Source: Ferruginibacter sp. (lineage in GTDB: Bacteria > Bacteroidota > Bacteroidia > Chitinophagales > Chitinophagaceae). From it: a stretch of DNA of 64,000 nucleotides. The stretch is taken from assembly GCA_013141115.1 (NCBI GenBank), contig JABFRP010000003.1, positions 620,001 through 684,000 of the forward strand, read 5' to 3'. Positions 62,655 to 64,000 of the stretch are shown here, piece by piece. Within the stretch, counting starts at the first letter, position 1. The number at the start of each line of letters is the position of its first letter. The notes below the pieces were generated by a model. The model saw only the letters and a list, made by a program, of their open reading frames with translations, did no database searches and was not told where the DNA came from. The position numbers and the translations under genes were made by a program.

Positions 62655-63146
62655 TTACCCCCAATCTGCTGTTAGCTGTCTTGTTGCTACATTAATACGA
62701 GTAAACATATTCATTGCAGAAATGAACAATATCAAAGCAGCTCTTTCCTTTTCGCTAAAATATTTTTCAACCCTTAGCCATAGTTCATCTGAAACAGATT
62801 CATATTTACTCTCCAATTTGGTAATTACTTCGGTAAGTTCCAGTGCAGTCTTTTCTGAGTCAGTGAAAATTTCTAAATCTTTCCAAGATAACACATACTC
62901 AATTCTGTCTCTTGTTACTGGATTATCTTTGGCTTTTCTTATAGCTTCGCCAATACATAATTCACAATTGTTTATTTGCCCCACCCGTAAACCAACATAC
63001 TCAAGCAATTCAAAAGAAATACCGCTTTGGTATATTGGCTCCATCATTGTTTGAATTGCTGAGTTTATTCCCAATACCATTGCTGGATTTTTCATTCTTG
63101 ATTCCATTTTATTTAATTTATTTGAGTTTTCTAAAAGTTCTTTCAT
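62655..63146 (-). CDS. Carboxymuconolactone decarboxylase (AhpD-like) family protein
   Basis: The 163-residue protein shows the helical CMD core with a CxxC pair, NNCELCIGEAIRKAK, and a C-terminal ALILFISAMNMFTRINVATR. The Cys pair allows disulfide reduction as in AhpD. The family covers both peroxide defense and simple binding proteins. It lies alone, 48 bases from the esterase stop. Confidence 0.8.
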   Translation of the reverse strand: MKELLENSNKLNKMESRMKNPAMVLGINSAIQTMMEPIYQSGISFELLEYVGLRVGQINNCELCIGEAIRKAKDNPVTRDRIEYVLSWKDLEIFTDSEKTALELTEVITKLESKYESVSDELWLRVEKYFSEKERAALILFISAMNMFTRINVATRQLTADWG

Positions 63147-63275
63147 ATTTTGACAAGCCGTGCAATGATTGTTAACGTAATAGCTTCTAATGTTTAAAAT
63201 TGTTTTTCATTTTATGCTTCATTTGCCATCTATAATATTGATTTTGGTTTGAAAGTAAAATCAATAAAAACCAAG

Positions 63276-64000
63276 TTACAATTGTTTGATATAGGAGATC
63301 TTTATTACTCCGGTATTGTCATTAACCGGAGTTGTTACCAGTTTTTTATCAAGTGTTTTTGTGTTATTAAAGACTAAATATACAAATGACAGGGGTTTGT
63401 ATTCCCATGCAAACCTGAGATTTAATCCTCCAAGATTAGTTACGGTGTTGTATTGATAAAAACCTGTAAGATGAATCTTAGGATTAAGAGAAGCTCTTAT
63501 TTCTGGTGCAATTAAATAAGTGTTTATAGTTTTTTTATTAGGCTCAAAACCCGAAAATCTATTGTAGGTTAATCTTATACCAGTAGCTATCTTAGTTACA
63601 GGTACCATTCGCAACGTTACATCGTAGGTGCTGAGATTTCCATTGTAAAATTTCCCCCAGGTAAAACTCCCGTTGGCACTATACTTAGCTCCCTGGTTAG
63701 AATAAAAATCAATAAAGGGCCTGAAATATGTATAATTACCTGGGGCAATAGCAATGGTTGGAACAGGCGAGAATATTCCCTGCAGCGATTGTATGTAAGA
63801 ATCAAGTCCAAAAGCGAAACCAGCACCATTATTAAATGTAACCCAAAAAGGTGCAAATGATATACTTGCTTCCTGAAATTTAAAATCAGTGGCCCTGTGA
63901 TACATATCAATTTTAATCTGCTGTTTAAAATAGTTTATCCTGTCATTTAACCAATGTTTTCTAAAATTCAAAGTGAATTCGGGCCGGGTATTTATAAAAT
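63276..64000 (-). CDS. C-terminal part of a DUF5916-like outer-membrane protein, cut by the window end
   Basis: The frame is open to the last base of the window (FINTRPEFTLNFRKHW at its start), so the true N-terminus lies outside; the TTG at 63971 is not a likely start. The visible 240 residues have alternating beta strands (APEIRASLNPKIHLTGFYQY, GLNLRFAWEYKPLSFVYLVF) and end FNNTKTLDKKL and GVIKISYIKQL. This fits the C-terminal barrel of DUF5916/carbohydrate-binding family 9-like secreted proteins. Confidence 0.7.
   Translation of the reverse strand, partial: FINTRPEFTLNFRKHWLNDRINYFKQQIKIDMYHRATDFKFQEASISFAPFWVTFNNGAGFAFGLDSYIQSLQGIFSPVPTIAIAPGNYTYFRPFIDFYSNQGAKYSANGSFTWGKFYNGNLSTYDVTLRMVPVTKIATGIRLTYNRFSGFEPNKKTINTYLIAPEIRASLNPKIHLTGFYQYNTVTNLGGLNLRFAWEYKPLSFVYLVFNNTKTLDKKLVTTPVNDNTGVIKISYIKQL

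Noticed and set aside
1-64000. CRISPR arrays, tRNA and rRNA genes
   Set aside because: No regularly spaced identical repeats and no cloverleaf or rRNA-like stretches were seen on either strand.

Overview
The window looks like a low-GC Bacteroidota chromosome, probably a Chitinophagaceae-type genome. The reasons are the MobA/MobB/MobC mobilization set typical of the phylum, the ECF sigma/FecR/STN-domain cluster, the many short lipoprotein signals (hydrophobic stretch then Cys), the absence of strong Shine-Dalgarno sequences and the AT-rich composition. No rRNA, tRNA or CRISPR array was found.

Region 1 (1 to about 31 kb) is a mobile or genomic island. From left to right it holds: a fragment of an unrecognised gene; a broken HD-phosphohydrolase/Hsp90-like ATPase gene; a mobilization block (coupling ATPase, relaxase, accessory protein and a candidate oriT hairpin); three small unknown genes; a translesion-repair block (SRAP/YedK, DNA polymerase IV, a DnaE-type polymerase) with a perfect palindrome in front of the polymerase operon; a large defense locus; and a plasmid-like block of RadC, DUF932 protein and SSB accompanied by strongly folded non-coding DNA.

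The defense locus (13.0 to 27.7 kb) consists of two convergent operons. The minus-strand operon is DUF4007 protein (SspB-like), P-loop ATPase (SspC-like), PAPS-reductase-like sulfur transfer enzyme (SspD/DndC-like), GIY-YIG nuclease-like protein and DGQHR (DndB-like) protein. This is a DNA phosphorothioation modification set of Ssp type with a Dnd-type regulator. The plus-strand operon is a PLD-nuclease/SF2 helicase fusion, a 70-aa protein, an SMC/Rad50-like ATPase, a 165-aa protein and a restriction-endonuclease-fold/STAND-type ATPase fusion, and is probably the matching restriction arm. The SspC-like gene is split by a minus-one shift at a perfect A AAA AAG heptamer.

Region 2 (31 to 46 kb) is a decaying accessory segment on ordinary chromosome: remnants of menG and of a DUF2867-like gene, two GNAT acetyltransferases, a PAP2 phosphatase with a nonsense codon at its catalytic Arg, an erythromycin-esterase-like gene with an in-frame stop, an S41 peptidase, an alpha/beta hydrolase, a serine hydrolase, a class V aminotransferase, a DinB-like protein, an M20 peptidase and a methyltransferase. 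Several ectopic partial copies of neighbouring genes (35.0, 42.5/43.6, 55.3 and perhaps 60.3 kb) show repeated local duplication and loss.

Region 3 (46.6 to 54 kb, plus strand) is an ECF sigma factor, FecR-like anti-sigma factor and STN-domain barrel protein, followed by secreted or outer-membrane proteins. A shared bipartite element (TAAGGGTAT, 12 bases, GTGTCATAC) precedes the sigma gene and two downstream genes and probably defines its regulon.

Region 4 (54 to 64 kb, minus strand) is a run of small-molecule enzymes: methyltransferase, lipoproteins, RidA, PhzF, alpha/beta hydrolases, VOC, NTF2-like, SDR and CMD proteins. It ends in the C-terminus of a DUF5916-like outer-membrane protein cut by the window edge.
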